A stretch of 64,000 nt of DNA from NCBI RefSeq assembly GCF_003355515.1, contig NZ_CP031367.1, forward strand, positions 496,001-560,000, in the 5' to 3' direction. Below the pieces are notes generated by a model. That model was not told the origin of the DNA. It saw nothing but the letters and a program-made list of their open reading frames with translations, and did not search any database. A program made the translations under genes and the position numbers. This document shows positions 41,547-50,313 of the stretch, piece by piece (within the stretch, counting starts at the first letter, position 1; each line of letters starts with the position of its first letter). Origin of the DNA: Aliarcobacter trophiarum LMG 25534. GTDB taxonomy: Bacteria; Campylobacterota; Campylobacteria; Campylobacterales; Arcobacteraceae.

Positions 41547-42221
41547 ATGGAATTATTAGATGAATTTAAAATGGATATCCTTACCACTTGTAAATCAAAA
41601 TTAAATGATATAGTTGAAGATTATTTAATAAGTAGACCAAATTGGTATTTTTTAAAAATTGATAGAAAAGAATTTAATTTAAAAAATGAGATTAGCAAAA
41701 TCTTTTCTATAAATATACCTGATATATTTATAGTTGGTTCATCTCAATTAGGTTTTAGTATATCTCCGTCAAAAAATAAGTATAAATTTAATTCTTTTAG
41801 AGAATTTCCTGATGGAGATAATGAAGAATCAGATATAGATGTAGCAATAATTTCATCTGTATTTTTTGAAGAAGAATTAGAAAAACTTTATAATTATTTA
41901 GGTGGCTATCATATTAAATTTATTAATGAGAAATTTTGTGGAATAGAAAGAGGTACTGATAGAAAATTAAATAAGGTATATTACCAAGATTTTTCAACAT
42001 ATTTATTAAAAGGATGGCTTCGTTCTGATAAAATGCCTTTAGATTATAAATTTTTAAGTGAAGAAATAGATTTAGAGCTTAAAGCATTAAGAAAGAAATA
42101 TAATAGAAAAATTAATATTGGAATTTATAAATCATATTTTTATTTAATTAATTATCATTTAAAAAATATAGAAAAAATACAAAATTATTTAGAAGAAGAG
42201 GAAAATTCGAGATGTCAATAG
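41547..42221 (+). CDS. Nucleotidyltransferase-fold protein
   Basis: This 224-aa protein has a nucleotidyltransferase active site: GSSQLGFS (G64, S65) and ESDIDVAII with D96 and D98, matching the G-S-x-D-x-D pattern. The C-terminal half is helical. It has no TM segment. The 3' end overlaps the DUF262 gene by 10 nt, so the two are expected to act together. Such enzymes act as toxins, antitoxins or second-messenger synthases in defence systems. I cannot tell which applies here. It is located at the cargo end of the ssrA element. Confidence 0.65.
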   Translation: MELLDEFKMDILTTCKSKLNDIVEDYLISRPNWYFLKIDRKEFNLKNEISKIFSINIPDIFIVGSSQLGFSISPSKNKYKFNSFREFPDGDNEESDIDVAIISSVFFEEELEKLYNYLGGYHIKFINEKFCGIERGTDRKLNKVYYQDFSTYLLKGWLRSDKMPLDYKFLSEEIDLELKALRKKYNRKINIGIYKSYFYLINYHLKNIEKIQNYLEEEENSRCQ

Positions 42222-43318
42222 AAATTATACAAGCAAGTTTATCTTCAACTGATACGAGAATATTAAAATTATATAATCAAATTAAAGTAGGAGAACTTGT
42301 TTTAAGGCCATTCTTTCAAAGAAAATTAGTATGGAAAAAAATACATAAATATCATTTTATTGAAACTATATTAAAAAATTATCCTTTCCCAGAAATTTAT
42401 ATATCAACTGGTAGTATGGATACAAGTAAATTAACCTCTATTGATTGGGTTGTTGATGGACAACAAAGGCTTTCAACTATTTATGATTATATTTCATCAG
42501 AAGGTGATTTTAAATCACAAAATGTAGTTAAGCCTTTTAATGAACTATCAAGTGCTGAACAAGAAATCTTTTTATCATATAAAGTTGTAGTAAGAGATTT
42601 AGGTAAAATTAATATAGATACAATTCAAGAAATTTTTAAAAGAATAAATAATACAGAATATTCTTTAAATACAAATGAAAAGATGAATGCTTCTTATCAT
42701 AATAATTCATTTATGATTTTTTGTAAACAATTAGTTGATGAAGAAATAGATTTATCTCAACCTTTTGTTCAAGATAATAATATAACATTGGTTTCATTAG
42801 TAGATAGGAAAAAAGTATCAAATATTTTTAAAAAAGTATTTAATGATAACGATATTAGGAGAATGAATGATTTACAATTTATTATGACATTAGTTATATC
42901 TTTAGAATTAGGGTATTTTAATCGTAGAGGTGAAATTGATAATTATCTTGATAAGTATAATGAAGATTATCCTTCTGCGACACAAATAAAGAATTTATTA
43001 TTACCTATAATTGATTTTATTGAAAGATTATCTTTAAATGATAAATCATATTGGTTTAACAAGGCTAATATTTTTACAATGATAATAGAGTTGAGTAAAA
43101 TGGATTATTCAAATATTAATATTAGTTTATTGAAAGAAAGATTAGAATATATTGATGAAGAGAATAAAAAATTCAATTCAACACATACAATTATAGATGA
43201 ATTTTCTTATGGATTAGAACAATACTTTATGTATGCTAAAGAAGCAGTAAATGATAAGAAATCTAGAATAATTAGAGGTGAGATTTTTGAGAAAATTTTA
43301 CTAGATTGTTATAATTAA
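42212..43318 (+). CDS. DUF262 domain protein
   Basis: This 368-aa protein has the DUF262 (GmrS-like, ParB-related) signature: RPFFQRKLVWKK, then DWVVDGQQRLSTI (D82-G-Q-Q-R86), and FKRINNTEYSL. In GmrSD type IV restriction this domain is coupled to a DUF1524 nuclease, but no HNH-type motif was seen here, so it may lack that nuclease. The ATG follows GAGGAAAATTC and overlaps the nucleotidyltransferase by 10 nt. A candidate antiphage pair is an inference from the domain type and island location. Confidence 0.75.
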   Translation: MSIEIIQASLSSTDTRILKLYNQIKVGELVLRPFFQRKLVWKKIHKYHFIETILKNYPFPEIYISTGSMDTSKLTSIDWVVDGQQRLSTIYDYISSEGDFKSQNVVKPFNELSSAEQEIFLSYKVVVRDLGKINIDTIQEIFKRINNTEYSLNTNEKMNASYHNNSFMIFCKQLVDEEIDLSQPFVQDNNITLVSLVDRKKVSNIFKKVFNDNDIRRMNDLQFIMTLVISLELGYFNRRGEIDNYLDKYNEDYPSATQIKNLLLPIIDFIERLSLNDKSYWFNKANIFTMIIELSKMDYSNINISLLKERLEYIDEENKKFNSTHTIIDEFSYGLEQYFMYAKEAVNDKKSRIIRGEIFEKILLDCYN

Positions 43319-43641
43319 AAATATTTTCATTTAATTATTAAATATATAATTAGTTATAATTTAGTGCCTCTAAATACCTTTTATTAATCTATATATCTTG
43401 GAGATTTAATTGTTGAACTTTCAAAGATGTTTCTGATAATCTTATAAATATTTTCCTCATACTTAATTTGACATGTTTTATTAAATACTAGCTAGATAAC
43501 TTATTTTATTTAAAGATTAAGAATTTATTTTTAAGTATAATTAAATATAATTTTGGAAATTAAATTGTGCTACAATGGTGAGCCACCAAGCAAAATGAGT
43601 AAAATTAAAGCCCTTTTTTAGGGGGTTTGTTTTTGAGTAAT
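43319..43641. other. Right end of the ssrA element, non-coding
   Basis: About 320 bp without a gene between DUF262 and ssrA. It contains a sub-terminal repeat (43569-43586) and a weak GCCC/GGGG hairpin with a T-rich tail near 43606-43632. Nothing else is named. Confidence 0.55.
43569..43586 (+). repeat. Sub-terminal repeat, right end
   Basis: GCTACAATGGTGAGCCAC is nearly identical to the copy at 33531-33548, in the same orientation, 55 bp inside the right attachment site. Confidence 0.6.
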
Positions 43642-43654
43642 TGGTGGAGATGTG
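43642..43654 (+). other. Right attachment site of the ssrA element
   Basis: TGGTGGAGATGTG on the plus strand is the complement of the ssrA 3' end and equals the left repeat at 33447-33459. Confidence 0.8.
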
Positions 43655-44040
43655 CGGGATCGAACCGCAGTCTTAAAATAGTTCATAGTAGCGTCTACAT
43701 GTTTAGCAAAGTTGAAAAATGTCACTCAATATAAACTCAACTTCCAAAAGCAAATATAGAGTTAAGATTTAAAATTTCTCTTTTAAAGCAAATCAATTTT
43801 TAAAAGATAATCTATCTGTTGTGAACCTGCATTTATCTACATAGATAGAATCTGTAGTGCAAGTCTCCGTAGACTCAAGCCTTTAGGGCGAGTCAAAGTT
43901 TGTTAAAACTTACGCAGCTTTAGCGTAAGCTGGAGCGTAATTTGTATTATTTGCGTCTAAAAAAAATGAACCGCGTAACGGCATGTTCAGGCCGACATGC
44001 AACTAAAATTCACTACTCTAATCGATACCAAGTCATCCCC
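43642..44040 (-). ncRNA. ssrA: tmRNA (ssrA)
   Basis: The tmRNA 5' end GGGGATGACTTGG is at 44040 and the 3' end ..CATCTCCACCA at 43642, both on the minus strand. The tRNA-like T arm reads GGTTCGATCCCGC. The tag frame (43910-43954) encodes ANNTNYAPAYAKAA and a stop, close to other Campylobacterota tags. tmRNA rescues stalled ribosomes with SmpB. The 3' terminal 13 bases are one copy of the integrative element's repeat, so the gene is intact after insertion. Confidence 0.96.
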
Positions 44041-44167
44041 ATATTTAAAGATGAATTTTATCTAAAAAAGATAACAAAGTAAAGTAAAAAATAGGTTTAC
44101 ATAATTTTTATCTTCTATTGATTAAAAAGATTGTGGATATAATAATATAAAATTTTAGGAATGATAG

Positions 44168-44542
44168 ATGACTGAACTTATAAAGTGCCCAAATTGTGAT
44201 AATAAGATTTTATCAAGAATGGGTACAATTTGTCCAAATTGTGGTTTTACTGTTGGTTACTTTAATGGTGATAGAAGAAGAAAAGATTATGGCAAACTTT
44301 TTGCTCTTACAGTTTTTGCACCATTTTTCTCATTTTTTACAATTATTTTTGCTCAAATAAATTTTTATAGTTTTATTATAGCTATTATTTTAGCAGTTTT
44401 TTTAGCAATTAAATCTTGTCCTATAAACTTCAAGACTGTTTTTGCTACAAATTTTGAAAGGTTGTTTTTTTGGAATATTTGGATTTTTTCAAATATTTTT
44501 TTAAGTGTAATTGTTTTTAATATTATTTCAAAAAGTATATAA
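44168..44542 (+). CDS. Zinc-ribbon membrane protein
   Basis: This 124-aa protein starts with a zinc ribbon (CPNCDNKILSRMGTICPNC) and then has about three TM helices. It has no signal peptide and the family is not recognised. AGGAATGATAG precedes the ATG. It converges on def with a bidirectional terminator between them. Confidence 0.6.
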   Translation: MTELIKCPNCDNKILSRMGTICPNCGFTVGYFNGDRRRKDYGKLFALTVFAPFFSFFTIIFAQINFYSFIIAIILAVFLAIKSCPINFKTVFATNFERLFFWNIWIFSNIFLSVIVFNIISKSI

Positions 44543-44571
44543 GATAAAATCTATTTTTTAGATTTTATCTT
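44541..44571. terminator. Bidirectional terminator between the zinc-ribbon gene and def
   Basis: AAGATAAAATCTA and TAGATTTTATCTT form a perfect 13-bp stem with a TTTTT loop. The def stop codon lies inside. Confidence 0.85.
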
Positions 44572-45066
44572 ATTTTTCCACTCTTTTTCAAACTTTTGTC
44601 GTTTTGTAAAAGATAGATTTTCTATAAAAACATGTCCTTCCAAATGTTCCATTTCATGTTGCCAAGCAACAGCTAAGAAATCTTCACACTCTATAGTTTG
44701 TTTTTCTCCAAATCTATTATAATACTCCACAATAATATGTTTCGCTCTTGTGATATCTTCATAAAATCCAGGAACACTAAGACAACCCTCTTGATATACT
44801 TGCTCTCCATCTTTATGAGTGATTTTTGGATTTATTGCTTCTATTAAGTCGTCTTTATTTTGAATGTCATCTTCATTTATAGGATTTATGATTAAAATAT
44901 TAAGTGGAATAGCAATCTGAATGGCTGCAAGACCAACTCCATTTGAAGCTATCATGGTTTCATACATATCATCCAAAAGTGTATGAAGTTCGCTATCAAA
45001 CCTCTCTACATCTTTTGATTTTGTTCTAAGTAGTTTATTTGGATATGTAATAATCTCTCTAATCAT
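44551..45066 (-). CDS. def: Peptide deformylase
   Basis: This enzyme removes the formyl group from nascent N-terminal formyl-methionine. The three motifs are present: GVGLAAIQI (first), EGCLSVPG with metal ligand C95, and QHEMEH with ligands H137 and H141 and catalytic E138. At 171 aa it is of normal length. It forms an apparent operon tig-clpP-def read leftward, a run that ties nascent-chain folding, proteolysis and processing together. Confidence 0.96.
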   Translation of the reverse strand: MIREIITYPNKLLRTKSKDVERFDSELHTLLDDMYETMIASNGVGLAAIQIAIPLNILIINPINEDDIQNKDDLIEAINPKITHKDGEQVYQEGCLSVPGFYEDITRAKHIIVEYYNRFGEKQTIECEDFLAVAWQHEMEHLEGHVFIENLSFTKRQKFEKEWKNKIKSKK

Positions 45067-45074
45067 TGCTTTTC

Positions 45075-45659
45075 TTATTTATGTTTTTCGATAACTTCAT
45101 CGATTAATCCATAACTACAAGCTTCTGCTGCACTCATAAAATTATCTCTATCTGTATCTTTTTCAATAGTTGAAATATCTTGACCAGTTTGACTAGCTAA
45201 AATAGAGTTTAGTGTATCTTTTAGTCTTTGAATCTCACGTGCTTGAATTTGAATATCAGTTGCCTGACCTCTAGCACCACCAAGTGGTTGATGAATCATA
45301 ATTCTTGAATTTGGTAAAGAGTATCTTTTCCCTTTAGTTCCACTGCTTAATAAAAATGCACCCATAGATGCAGCTTGACCAATACATATAGTACAAACAT
45401 CTGGTTTTATATAGTTCATAGTGTCAAAAATAGACATTCCACTAGTTACTACACCACCTGGAGAGTTTATATATAAATAGATATCTTTTTCAGGGTCTTC
45501 AGCTTCTAAAAATAGAAGTTGAGCTACTACAGTTGAAGCAACTGCATCATTTATCTCTCCGCTTAACATGATAATTCTATCTTTTAAAAGTCGTGAATAA
45601 ATATCATAGCTTCTCTCTCCTCGACCAGTTTTTTCAACTACATAAGGTATATAACTCAT
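45075..45659 (-). CDS. clpP: ATP-dependent Clp protease proteolytic subunit
   Basis: This serine protease forms the tetradecameric ClpP barrel with ClpX/ClpA. The catalytic triad is S98 ([11 protein letters not shown]), H123 (MIHQPLGG) and D172 (TDRDNF). The N terminus [21 protein letters not shown] is typical, and the length of 194 aa is normal. It lies 14 nt after tig. Confidence 0.97.
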   Translation of the reverse strand: MSYIPYVVEKTGRGERSYDIYSRLLKDRIIMLSGEINDAVASTVVAQLLFLEAEDPEKDIYLYINSPGGVVTSGMSIFDTMNYIKPDVCTICIGQAASMGAFLLSSGTKGKRYSLPNSRIMIHQPLGGARGQATDIQIQAREIQRLKDTLNSILASQTGQDISTIEKDTDRDNFMSAAEACSYGLIDEVIEKHK

Positions 45660-45673
45660 TTTCTATCCTAAAA

Positions 45674-46975
45674 TTATTTTGCTAATTTCTCATCAAATAG
45701 TTTAGAGATAACTTTCTCTTCAATAATTGACATTTTAATTGCAGGTAAATATCCAGCTTCTTGGTATTGTTTAATAACATCTTGTGGATTTTGTCCCATT
45801 TGAAGTGCTTCAAAGTATAAAACTTGTGTAACTTCTTGGTCGCTTACTTCGATACTCTCAGCTTTTGCTAAAGCATCAATAATAAAAGTAGCTTTTACAG
45901 AATTAGTTGCATCTTTTTTCAACTCTTCTCTTATCTCTTCAATTTTAGAAGCATTCTCTTTTAATTCATTGATTTCAGCTTCACTCATAGCTCTTATTTT
46001 ACCATTTAATGCAAAATTAATCTCTTGTTCAACTACAGTTTTTGGTAAAGCAAAATTGATTTTTTCAACTAAAGTGTCTAAAAATACTGGTTTTAGCTCT
46101 TCTCTATAATAAGTTGCTTTTTCAGTTGCTACCATTTGCTCTTTTATCTTTTCTCTTAATGTCTCAAGAGTTGCATCTTTATCATTTGGAAGCATAGTTT
46201 TTGCAAATTCATCATTTAAATCACCAACTTTTCTTTCTTGAATTTCATGTAAAGTTACTTTAAATACAGCATCTTTTCCAGCTAAATCTTTTGCTTGATA
46301 CTCTTTTGGAAATTGAACAGTAATATCTTTTTGTTCTTCATATTTCATACCAATAACTTGTTCTTCAAATCCTGGAATAAATGAACCTGAACCAATTTGT
46401 AATGGATATTTCTCAGCTTTTCCACCCTCAAATGCAACACCATCAACAAAACCTTCAAAATCAATTACAGCAAAATCACCATCTTTTGCAGCTCTTTTTC
46501 TAGCAATTTTTTCTAAAGGTGCTGATTGGCTAGCAATTTCAGTAAGTCTTGCATCTATTTTCTCAATCCCAACTTCAATAGCTTTTACTTTTGGAACTAA
46601 AGTTTTATAATCACCTAAATTAATTTGTGGTTTACAAGCTACAGAAATCTCTAACTCAACACTTCCATTATCTTTTTTATCAAATTTAGAGATACTAGGT
46701 TCTCCTATTAAATCTTCATTTTTAATATCAAGTTGTTTTAAACCTTCATCTAAAACTTTTCTAATAGCTTCACCCTGAGCATCTTCAAGTAGTTTATCTG
46801 CATATCTTTGTTTTACAACAGCAACAGGAACTTTCCCTTTTCTAAAACCTTGAACATTCATAGTTTTTGCAGCTTGAGCAGCTACTTTATCTAAGTTTTT
46901 TTCTATTAACTCTTTTGAAATTGTTGCTTTAATCTCAACATTTGCTTCATCAACTCTATTTGCTTTGAACTCCAT
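45674..46975 (-). CDS. tig: Trigger factor
   Basis: This ribosome-bound chaperone has peptidyl-prolyl isomerase activity. The ribosome-binding signature is GFRKGKVPVAVVKQRY, the central PPIase (FKBP) domain begins near DGDFAVIDFEGFVDG, and the C-terminal chaperone arms follow. It is about 433 aa. I start at ATG 46975 (MEFKANRVDE) because AAAGGAA lies 6-7 nt upstream. The frame also allows a TTG one codon earlier. It heads tig-clpP-def. Confidence 0.96.
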   Translation of the reverse strand: MEFKANRVDEANVEIKATISKELIEKNLDKVAAQAAKTMNVQGFRKGKVPVAVVKQRYADKLLEDAQGEAIRKVLDEGLKQLDIKNEDLIGEPSISKFDKKDNGSVELEISVACKPQINLGDYKTLVPKVKAIEVGIEKIDARLTEIASQSAPLEKIARKRAAKDGDFAVIDFEGFVDGVAFEGGKAEKYPLQIGSGSFIPGFEEQVIGMKYEEQKDITVQFPKEYQAKDLAGKDAVFKVTLHEIQERKVGDLNDEFAKTMLPNDKDATLETLREKIKEQMVATEKATYYREELKPVFLDTLVEKINFALPKTVVEQEINFALNGKIRAMSEAEINELKENASKIEEIREELKKDATNSVKATFIIDALAKAESIEVSDQEVTQVLYFEALQMGQNPQDVIKQYQEAGYLPAIKMSIIEEKVISKLFDEKLAK

Positions 46976-47060
46976 CAAATTTCCTTTTGAATTTTAATTT
47001 TAGCAAATATTTTATCTAATTTTTTATAAGGGTTTTCTTTAAGTAAGTATTTTGTTATTA

Positions 47061-47085
47061 AACAAAAGATTAATAATCTTTTGTT
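47061..47085 (-). terminator. Palindrome at the end of the first ppk2-type gene
   Basis: AACAAAAGATTA and TAATCTTTTGTT are perfect 12-bp arms around one base. It contains the stop codon of the gene at 47070. A hairpin followed by TTTAATAA on the minus strand could terminate it. Confidence 0.55.
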
Positions 47086-48200
47086 TTTCTCATTTGAAGT
47101 AACTCTCTTTGAACAGAGATATTTATATCTTCATTTGCTTCAAAATTTAATGAGTAGTTTCTACCATCATAATCAACTGAGTTTAGAATTATTTTTAAAG
47201 CTTCAAACCTAGCTAATTGTTTATCATCACTTCTTATGATATGCCAAGGTGCAGATCTTGAAGTTGTTCGTCTTAACATCTCATATTTTTTTTCAGAGAA
47301 TTCATCCCATAAATCTTGAGCTTGCATATCAACTTCTGAAAATTTCCACTGTCTTAATGGGTCATTAATTCTTCTATCAAATCTTCTTTTTTGCTCTTCT
47401 TTTGAAACAGAAAAGTATAATTTAATCAAAATCATACCTTGTCTTACTAAATCTTGCTCAAAATTTACAATATCTTCCATAAAAATTTCATGCTCTTCTG
47501 GAGTACAAAAGCCAAAAACTGGTTCAACCATAGCACGATTGTACCAACTTCTATCAAATAAAACTATCTCTCCTCCTGTTGGAAAGTGTTCTATATATCT
47601 TTGCAAAAACCACTGATTTCTTTGTGTTTCTGTTGGTTTCCCAAGAGCTACAACTCTATAATGCTTATTGTTCATATAACGAGTAATTCTTCTAATCGCC
47701 CCACCTTTTCCAGAAGCATCTCTTCCTTCAAAAATAATAATCATTCTTTTATTCTCTTTTTCAAGCCAATCTTGGAGTTTGATTAACTCTATTTGGTATG
47801 CTTTTAAAGATTGAAAATCGTAGATTTTTTGAATTCCATCAGTTAAATCTTCAGCTTTTAGTTTTTTATAATCACCTAAAAGAGATTTTAAATAGTTATT
47901 TTCATCTTTTAGCCTTTTTAACTCTTCACTATTTATGTTACTGCTTTTAGATGTTGTTTTAATAGTTGGCTTTTTATCTTGTTCTTGAGAATCTTTAATA
48001 ATTGAAGCTTTAAATTTTTCTATTAGATTTATAGCACCATTTAGTGTTATTTTATCTCTTTTTTCATATCCCAAAACTTTGACATATCTTTTTTTATCAT
48101 ATTGAAATCTTGCTATATATTTTTTTCCAAAAGTAGGATGACTCTCTTTTGAAACATATAATCCACTATGAGAGGTTATATCAAAGTCATTTAAATTCAT
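47070..48200 (-). CDS. PPK2-family polyphosphate kinase with N-terminal extension
   Basis: This 376-aa protein has the PPK2 core (about residues 125-376): Walker A FEGRDASGKGG, Walker B FDRSWYNRA, and the lid RRFDRRINDPLRQWKFS. PPK2 makes nucleotide triphosphates from polyphosphate. Residues 20-66 (YIARFQYDKKRYVKVLGYEK) look like an arm-type DNA-binding domain of phage integrases, which is not part of typical PPK2. A linker rich in serine and lysine joins the two. It overlaps the next ppk2 gene by 4 nt. The function of the extension is unknown. Confidence 0.85.
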   Translation of the reverse strand: MNLNDFDITSHSGLYVSKESHPTFGKKYIARFQYDKKRYVKVLGYEKRDKITLNGAINLIEKFKASIIKDSQEQDKKPTIKTTSKSSNINSEELKRLKDENNYLKSLLGDYKKLKAEDLTDGIQKIYDFQSLKAYQIELIKLQDWLEKENKRMIIIFEGRDASGKGGAIRRITRYMNNKHYRVVALGKPTETQRNQWFLQRYIEHFPTGGEIVLFDRSWYNRAMVEPVFGFCTPEEHEIFMEDIVNFEQDLVRQGMILIKLYFSVSKEEQKRRFDRRINDPLRQWKFSEVDMQAQDLWDEFSEKKYEMLRRTTSRSAPWHIIRSDDKQLARFEALKIILNSVDYDGRNYSLNFEANEDINISVQRELLQMRKTKDY

Positions 48201-49141
48201 TTAGCACTCCTAATTTTTTCACTTCCTTCTTGCATATTTTCTATCTCAACTGCACCATTAATTAAAATCTTTCTATCAATTTTGAAGATAGCCTCATCTT
48301 TTGATTTTCTTCCATAATCAATACCATTTAAAAGGTGTCTAATACAGTTTATTCTAGCTTTCTTTTTATTGTCACTTTTTACAACAGTCCAAGGAGCTAT
48401 TGGAGTATGAGATGCCATAAGCATTGAGAATTTAGCTGTTGTATATTTATCCCAAACTTTTTGAGCCTCTTTATCAATTGGAGAGAGTTTGTATTGCTTT
48501 AGTGGATCATCCTCTCTTTTTTTAAATCTTCTCTCCTGCTCTTTTTTAGATACAGAAAAATAGTATTTAAATAAGATAATACCTGTCTCTACAAGCATTT
48601 TTTCAAATTCTGGTACATCTCTTAAAAACTGTTCATGTTGTTCTTTTGTACAAAATCCCATAACAGGCTCAACTCCAGCTCTATTGTACCAACTTCTATC
48701 AAATATAACTATCTCTCCCGCACTAGGAAGATGACTTACATATCTTTGAAAATACCATTGTGTTATTTCTTGTTCATTTGGTTTTTCTAAGGCAACAATT
48801 CTGGCACCCCTTGGATTCATATGCTCAGTAATTCTCTTTATTGTCCCACCTTTACCAGCAGCATCTCTTCCTTCAAAAATAATTAAAACTTTTAATCCCT
48901 TCTCTTTTACATGATTTTGAAGTTTTAAAAGTTCAATTTGAAGTAATGTAAGTCTTTTTTGGTATTCTAAAGTCTCTTTTTTAATCCAAACTTGGACTTT
49001 TTGCTCTCCATCTTCTTCTTTCTCTTCTAGTACTTTTTTAGTTCTATTCTTATTTTTTCCATGAGAAATATCATCTTTTGTGTCAATGACTGAATTGTCA
49101 TCTTCAAAAGCATGTCTTATTAGACTTCTATCATGTCCCAT
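48197..49141 (-). CDS. PPK2-family polyphosphate kinase
   Basis: This kinase of about 314 aa is of normal PPK2 length and lacks the extension of its neighbour. Walker A is FEGRDAAGKGG, the Walker B region is FDRSWYNRAGVEPV, and the lid is RRFKKREDDPLKQYKLS. The N-terminal 60 residues are charged and probably disordered. I use ATG 49141; a GTG one codon upstream is possible, with AGGAGAGG just before. Two tandem ppk2 genes suggest separate substrate preferences (ADP and GDP, or AMP-type), but this cannot be read from the motif. Confidence 0.9.
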   Translation of the reverse strand: MGHDRSLIRHAFEDDNSVIDTKDDISHGKNKNRTKKVLEEKEEDGEQKVQVWIKKETLEYQKRLTLLQIELLKLQNHVKEKGLKVLIIFEGRDAAGKGGTIKRITEHMNPRGARIVALEKPNEQEITQWYFQRYVSHLPSAGEIVIFDRSWYNRAGVEPVMGFCTKEQHEQFLRDVPEFEKMLVETGIILFKYYFSVSKKEQERRFKKREDDPLKQYKLSPIDKEAQKVWDKYTTAKFSMLMASHTPIAPWTVVKSDNKKKARINCIRHLLNGIDYGRKSKDEAIFKIDRKILINGAVEIENMQEGSEKIRSAK

Positions 49142-49164
49142 CACCTCTCCTTAAGTATTTTTTA

Positions 49165-50313
49165 TCAAGATAATTTTGATTTATAGTCATTATAACCAAA
49201 ATCTTTTACAACTTTATAAGAGTTGTCCTTGTTTTTAATAACAATTGATGGTAATTTTATACCATTAAATGTTGTTGTTTTTACCATCGTATAGTGAATC
49301 ATATCTTCTAAAATAATTTTATCTCCAACTTGTAAAGGTTTATCAAAAGAGTAATCTCCTATTATGTCCCCAGATAAGCAAGTGTTCCCACCTAATCTAT
49401 ATGTATATTTCTTCTCATTTGCAACTCCACTATCTCTTATCATTGCACGATATGGCATAGCCAAAGTATCAGGCATATGAGCTTCGGCACTAGTATCAAG
49501 AATTACTAAATTCATTCCATTATCAATAATATCTAAAACAGTTGCAACTAAGTAACCAGTTTGCCAGCCTATAGCCTCTCCTGGTTCCATATAAACTTCA
49601 AGATGAGGATATCTAGCTTTGAAATCTTTTAAAAGCTTTATTAAACCTTCAACATCATAGTCAGCTCTTGTAATATGATGACCACCTCCGAAATTTACCC
49701 ATTTTAATTTTGAGAAATATTGTGAAAATTTCTCTTCAAAGCTTTTTAATGCACCTTGTAAGGCATCAACATTTTGTTCACAAAGAGCATGAAAATGAAA
49801 ACCTTCTAAGTACTCTAGCATTGACTCATCAAAGTTTGCTTTTGTTGTTCCCATTCTTGAAAATGGGGCACAAGGATTATATAAATCTACTTCAACACTT
49901 GAGTACTCAGGATTTAACCTAATTCCTAAAGAGGCTTTACCATAAGCTTTGTCCTTAAATCTTCTTAGTTGAGAAAATGAGTTAAAAACTAAATGATTTG
50001 AAATAGATATAATCTCATCAATCTCTTCATCTTTAAAAGCTGGGCTATAAGTATGAACCTCTTTTTTAAACTCCTCTTTTGCTAAAATTGCTTCATGAAG
50101 TCCAGAGGCACAACAACCTTCTAAATACTCTCTACAAATATCAAAAGTAGAGAACATTGCAAAACCTTTTAGAGCTAAAAGAATTTTTATATTTGCTTCA
50201 TCTTGCACATATTTTAAAAGTTTTAAATTTTTTTCTAAAAGCTCTACTTCACAAACATAAGATGGACTTGGTAACTCTTCAAAAGAGTTTACAATTTTAT
50301 GCTCTTTTATCAT
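49165..50313 (-). CDS. nspC: Carboxynorspermidine decarboxylase
   Basis: NspC is a PLP enzyme of the alanine-racemase fold that decarboxylates carboxy(nor)spermidine to (nor)spermidine. The PLP lysine is in LLALKGFAMFS. GCCASGLHEA, FGGGHHITRADYD and EPGEAIGW are family signatures. At 382 aa it is full length. It overlaps the dehydrogenase gene by one base. Together they are the alternative spermidine pathway common in Campylobacterota and Vibrio. Confidence 0.95.
   Translation of the reverse strand: MIKEHKIVNSFEELPSPSYVCEVELLEKNLKLLKYVQDEANIKILLALKGFAMFSTFDICREYLEGCCASGLHEAILAKEEFKKEVHTYSPAFKDEEIDEIISISNHLVFNSFSQLRRFKDKAYGKASLGIRLNPEYSSVEVDLYNPCAPFSRMGTTKANFDESMLEYLEGFHFHALCEQNVDALQGALKSFEEKFSQYFSKLKWVNFGGGHHITRADYDVEGLIKLLKDFKARYPHLEVYMEPGEAIGWQTGYLVATVLDIIDNGMNLVILDTSAEAHMPDTLAMPYRAMIRDSGVANEKKYTYRLGGNTCLSGDIIGDYSFDKPLQVGDKIILEDMIHYTMVKTTTFNGIKLPSIVIKNKDNSYKVVKDFGYNDYKSKLS

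Larger units (their letters stand above)
33447..43654. mobile_element. Integrative element in the 3' end of ssrA (about 10.2 kb)
   Basis: A 13-bp direct repeat, TGGTGGAGATGTG, occurs at 33447-33459 and at 43642-43654. The second copy is the last 13 bases of the ssrA gene. The integrase gene starts about 100 bp inside the left end. Sub-terminal repeats (33531-33548 and 43569-43586) lie inside both ends. The gene content is integrase, Xre repressor, surface proteins, HUH Rep, FtsK-like translocase and a nucleotidyltransferase/DUF262 pair. The gene order and direct repeats make a site-specific integrative element very likely. Its transfer mode is inferred. Confidence 0.88.

Noticed and set aside
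43606-43632. Terminator after DUF262
   Set aside because: The GCCC/GGGG stem is short and poorly paired, so it is mentioned only in the region note.
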